Below, in pieces: positions 41,221-43,083 of a stretch of DNA of 43,083 nucleotides. The notes beneath the pieces are model-generated. The model did not search any database and was not told the DNA's origin. It worked only from the letters and a program-made list of their open reading frames with translations. Made by a program: the position numbers and the translations under genes. Numbering within the stretch: the first letter of the stretch is position 1; each line of letters opens with the position of its first letter. This DNA comes from Maricaulis salignorans. Lineage in GTDB: Bacteria; Pseudomonadota; Alphaproteobacteria; Caulobacterales; Aquidulcibacteraceae. The stretch is from positions 1 through 43,083 of the forward strand of contig CAMDDL010000019.1 in assembly GCA_945891505.1 (NCBI GenBank), read 5' to 3'.

Positions 41221-42059
41221 GCCCGCAACAAACCCAAAATGCGTGCCAATGTGGCTTTGAGTTCACGGCGATCAACCACGATATCGACCATGCCATGTTC
41301 CAACAGATACTCGGACCGTTGGAAGCCCGGTGGCAATTTCTGGCGGATGGTTTGCTCAATCACGCGCTGTCCGGCAAAGCCAATTAGGGCACCGGGTTCT
41401 GCGATGTGAACATCACCCAACATGGCATAGCTTGCTGTGACGCCACCTGTCGTGGGGTCCGTCAGGACGACGATATAGGGCAGGCCTGCGCGGCGCAGGG
41501 CATCAATGGTCAAGGTCGTGCGCGGCATTTGCATCAAAGACAAAATGCCTTCCTGCATCCGCGCACCGCCAGCGGCGGTAAAGCAGATCAGAGGGCATTT
41601 ACGGTCCAGCGCTTCTTGAGCGGCCTTAATGAACGACTCGCCAGCGGCCATGCCGAGCGAGCCCCCCATGAAGCTAAAGTCCTGCACCAACGCGACGGCA
41701 GGACTGCCACCGACCTTGCCATAGCCAATCGCCATCGCATCATCGCGACCGGTTTTCGCACGTGCATCTTTCAGGCGATCCACATAGCGCTTATCGTCTT
41801 TGAACTTCAAAGGGTCTTCCACCACTTTGGGCGTATCGATTGCCAGCCAGCTTTCGCCATCAAACAAATAGCGGAAGCGAAGCTCTGGCCCAATCCGCAT
41901 GTGGCGGCCTGAAGGCGTCACCCATTGGCTGTTTTCCAGATCAACGCGGTAGAGCATTTCGCCACTATCGGGATCTTTGACCCAGAGATTATCAGGCGTT
42001 TCGCGCTTTTGTAGGAGCTTATTGATGCCCGGGCGGATGCGGTCGATCCAGCTGTTCAT
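41217..42059 (-). CDS. accD: Acetyl-CoA carboxylase carboxyltransferase beta subunit AccD
   Basis: AccD with AccA moves the carboxyl group from biotin to acetyl-CoA, making malonyl-CoA for fatty acids. The 280-residue protein starts [16 protein letters not shown] and carries [54 protein letters not shown] and [17 protein letters not shown]. The N-terminal zinc ribbon found in E. coli AccD lacks all four Cys here: the region reads [12 protein letters not shown] and [15 protein letters not shown] recall the same loss in other alphaproteobacteria. AGGAG lies 9 bases before the ATG at 42059; an upstream in-frame start would overlap trpA. folC, often next, is absent. Confidence 0.97.
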   Translation of the reverse strand: MNSWIDRIRPGINKLLQKRETPDNLWVKDPDSGEMLYRVDLENSQWVTPSGRHMRIGPELRFRYLFDGESWLAIDTPKVVEDPLKFKDDKRYVDRLKDARAKTGRDDAMAIGYGKVGGSPAVALVQDFSFMGGSLGMAAGESFIKAAQEALDRKCPLICFTAAGGARMQEGILSLMQMPRTTLTIDALRRAGLPYIVVLTDPTTGGVTASYAMLGDVHIAEPGALIGFAGQRVIEQTIRQKLPPGFQRSEYLLEHGMVDIVVDRRELKATLARILGLLRA

Positions 42060-42070
42060 GCGTGTGGCTC

Positions 42071-42886
42071 CTAGCGGGCTTGCGCAATGGCTTGCGACAA
42101 GGACTGACAAAACGCGGCGGCGGCTTGTGCAGCATCCGAGCCAGTTTCATGCGCGCTGGCGATCACGTCAACCAGGGCAGAGCCAACCACCACGCCATCG
42201 GCGATCTTGGCCGTGCGGGCAGCCGCTTCTGGCGTCTTGATGCCAAACCCGACCGCGACCGGAAGACCTGAGGCCTGACGCACAGCGGCGACAGCTTCTG
42301 CGATATCGGCGGTTTCAATCGCCTTATCTCCGGTGATACCTGCGACCGAGACGTAATAGACAAAGCCACTGACACCCGCGACGACCGCTGGCAAGCGCTT
42401 TGCGTCCGTGGTCGGGGTGGCGAGCCGGATGAGTGCCAGATCGCTGGCCTGCATGGCCGCACGCAAATCGGAATCTTCCTCGGGCGGAGCATCAACTATG
42501 ATCGCCCCATCAATGCCCACTTCGGCAGCATGACGCGCAAAGGCACCGTAGCCCATGGTCTCAACTGGGTTAAGATAGCCCATCACGATCAAAGGCGTTT
42601 CAGGATGTTTCTGACGAAATTGTGCAACCAGCGCCATGGTCTTGCGCAAGGTCGTACCATTTTTCAAAGCGCGAATGCCCGCGCGCTGGATCGATGGTCC
42701 ATCGGCCATTGGGTCAGTGAACGGAAAACCCAGCTCGATCACATCAACCCCTGCTTTTGGCAAAGCGTCCAAAATGGCGGCACATACCTCCAAGGAAGGA
42801 TCCCCTGCCATGACATAAGCAACCAAGGCGGCACGATTTTCAGCTTTAGCGCGCGCAAAGGCGTTAGAAAGACGTCCCACTGGCAT
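42071..42886 (-). CDS. trpA: Tryptophan synthase alpha subunit TrpA
   Basis: TrpA cleaves indole-3-glycerol phosphate and channels indole to TrpB. The 271-residue TIM barrel shows the signature [14 protein letters not shown], the catalytic Glu in [21 protein letters not shown] (about Glu51, Asp62), [50 protein letters not shown] and VVVGSALV with phosphate-binding glycines. It overlaps the trpB stop by one base (TAATG), showing translational coupling, and is followed after 11 bases by accD, the order common in alphaproteobacteria. Confidence 0.98.
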   Translation of the reverse strand: MPVGRLSNAFARAKAENRAALVAYVMAGDPSLEVCAAILDALPKAGVDVIELGFPFTDPMADGPSIQRAGIRALKNGTTLRKTMALVAQFRQKHPETPLIVMGYLNPVETMGYGAFARHAAEVGIDGAIIVDAPPEEDSDLRAAMQASDLALIRLATPTTDAKRLPAVVAGVSGFVYYVSVAGITGDKAIETADIAEAVAAVRQASGLPVAVGFGIKTPEAAARTAKIADGVVVGSALVDVIASAHETGSDAAQAAAAFCQSLSQAIAQAR

Positions 42887-43083
42887 TAGATCTTCGCCCC
42901 TAGAGCATTGGCGATGGTGAAAATGTCTTTGTCACCACGGCCACATAGGTTCATCACCACGATGCCACCCTTGCCGACATCCTTGGCAATCTCGCCCACG
43001 CGGGCCAAGGCATGCGACGGCTCCAGCGCCGGCAAAATTCCTTCAAGCCGCGCACAAAGCTGGAAGGCTTCAAGTGCTTCATC
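42886..43083 (-). CDS. trpB: Tryptophan synthase beta subunit TrpB, C-terminal end (cut by window edge)
   Basis: The last 65 codons of trpB are visible. They contain [16 protein letters not shown] (indole/PLP region) and the phosphate-binding [20 protein letters not shown], both diagnostic of TrpB, and end in GAKI. TrpB joins indole and serine using PLP. The rest lies beyond the right edge. Confidence 0.96.
   Translation of the reverse strand, partial: DEALEAFQLCARLEGILPALEPSHALARVGEIAKDVGKGGIVVMNLCGRGDKDIFTIANALGAKI

Noticed and set aside
1-43083. CRISPR arrays, tRNA or rRNA genes, prophage or toxin-antitoxin loci
   Set aside because: No regularly spaced repeats, cloverleaf-like genes, rRNA segments, phage genes or small two-gene toxin-antitoxin pairs were seen anywhere in the window.

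Overview
The window looks like a chromosomal segment of an alphaproteobacterium, probably in or near the Caulobacterales/Maricaulales/Hyphomonadaceae. This rests on remembered gene order and protein style: trpB-trpA-accD, hrcA-grpE, ffh-rpsP, a mannose-type EIIA next to HPr, an adrenodoxin-type ferredoxin, MetZ next to FtsY, a long Ala/Glu tail on ribosomal protein S16, and an AccD without zinc-ribbon cysteines. Coding density is high. I see no rRNA, tRNA, CRISPR array, insertion sequence, integrase or phage gene.

1-8,960 is mostly housekeeping on the minus strand: a truncated KefB/C-type K+/H+ antiporter with its KefF/G-like flavoprotein, the heat-shock genes hrcA-grpE, a VOC protein, a serine hydrolase directly behind ffh-rpsP, HPr and EIIA-Man of a regulatory phosphotransferase system, and a [2Fe-2S] ferredoxin. 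9,003-10,232 is its likely flavoprotein reductase. 10,444-13,003 (plus strand) holds ftsY and metZ; FtsY carries an unusual N-terminal region. An HPt/CheY-like pair follows on the minus strand.

14,177-17,856 is the most unusual block: an unrecognised exported protein and two related exported proteins with a SAM-methyltransferase fold. One of these carries a roughly 300-residue Pro-rich then Lys/Arg/Ala-rich tail that resembles histone H1. Next is an Hsp20 gene whose ribosome-binding site sits in a hairpin matching a ROSE RNA thermometer, closed by a clear terminator. Then come a lipoprotein serine hydrolase, an APC permease, ExoD, two exported thioredoxin-fold proteins with Tat-like signals, a thiolase with a clear terminator, a solitary C5-cytosine DNA methyltransferase, a CPBP membrane protein with altered catalytic residues, and an O-methyltransferase.

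27,965-33,884 is amino-acid catabolism: an operon of an M20 hydrolase, astA and astD followed by an exported DUF1444-like protein, divergent from a leucine-type dehydrogenase. A three-His-box membrane oxygenase is divergent from a Rieske ferredoxin, and an exported C13 peptidase follows. 36,265-41,151 is a compact catabolic operon (membrane protein, FAD-linked oxidase, aldehyde dehydrogenase, thiolase) with a palindromic operator candidate over its promoter. The window ends in accD, trpA and the 3' end of trpB.

All functions are read from sequence motifs and family knowledge; no database search was possible. The best candidates for new biology are the exported methyltransferase-fold pair with the basic tail, the FtsY N-terminal domain, the incomplete AST operon with its M20 hydrolase, and the operator-controlled oxidase operon.
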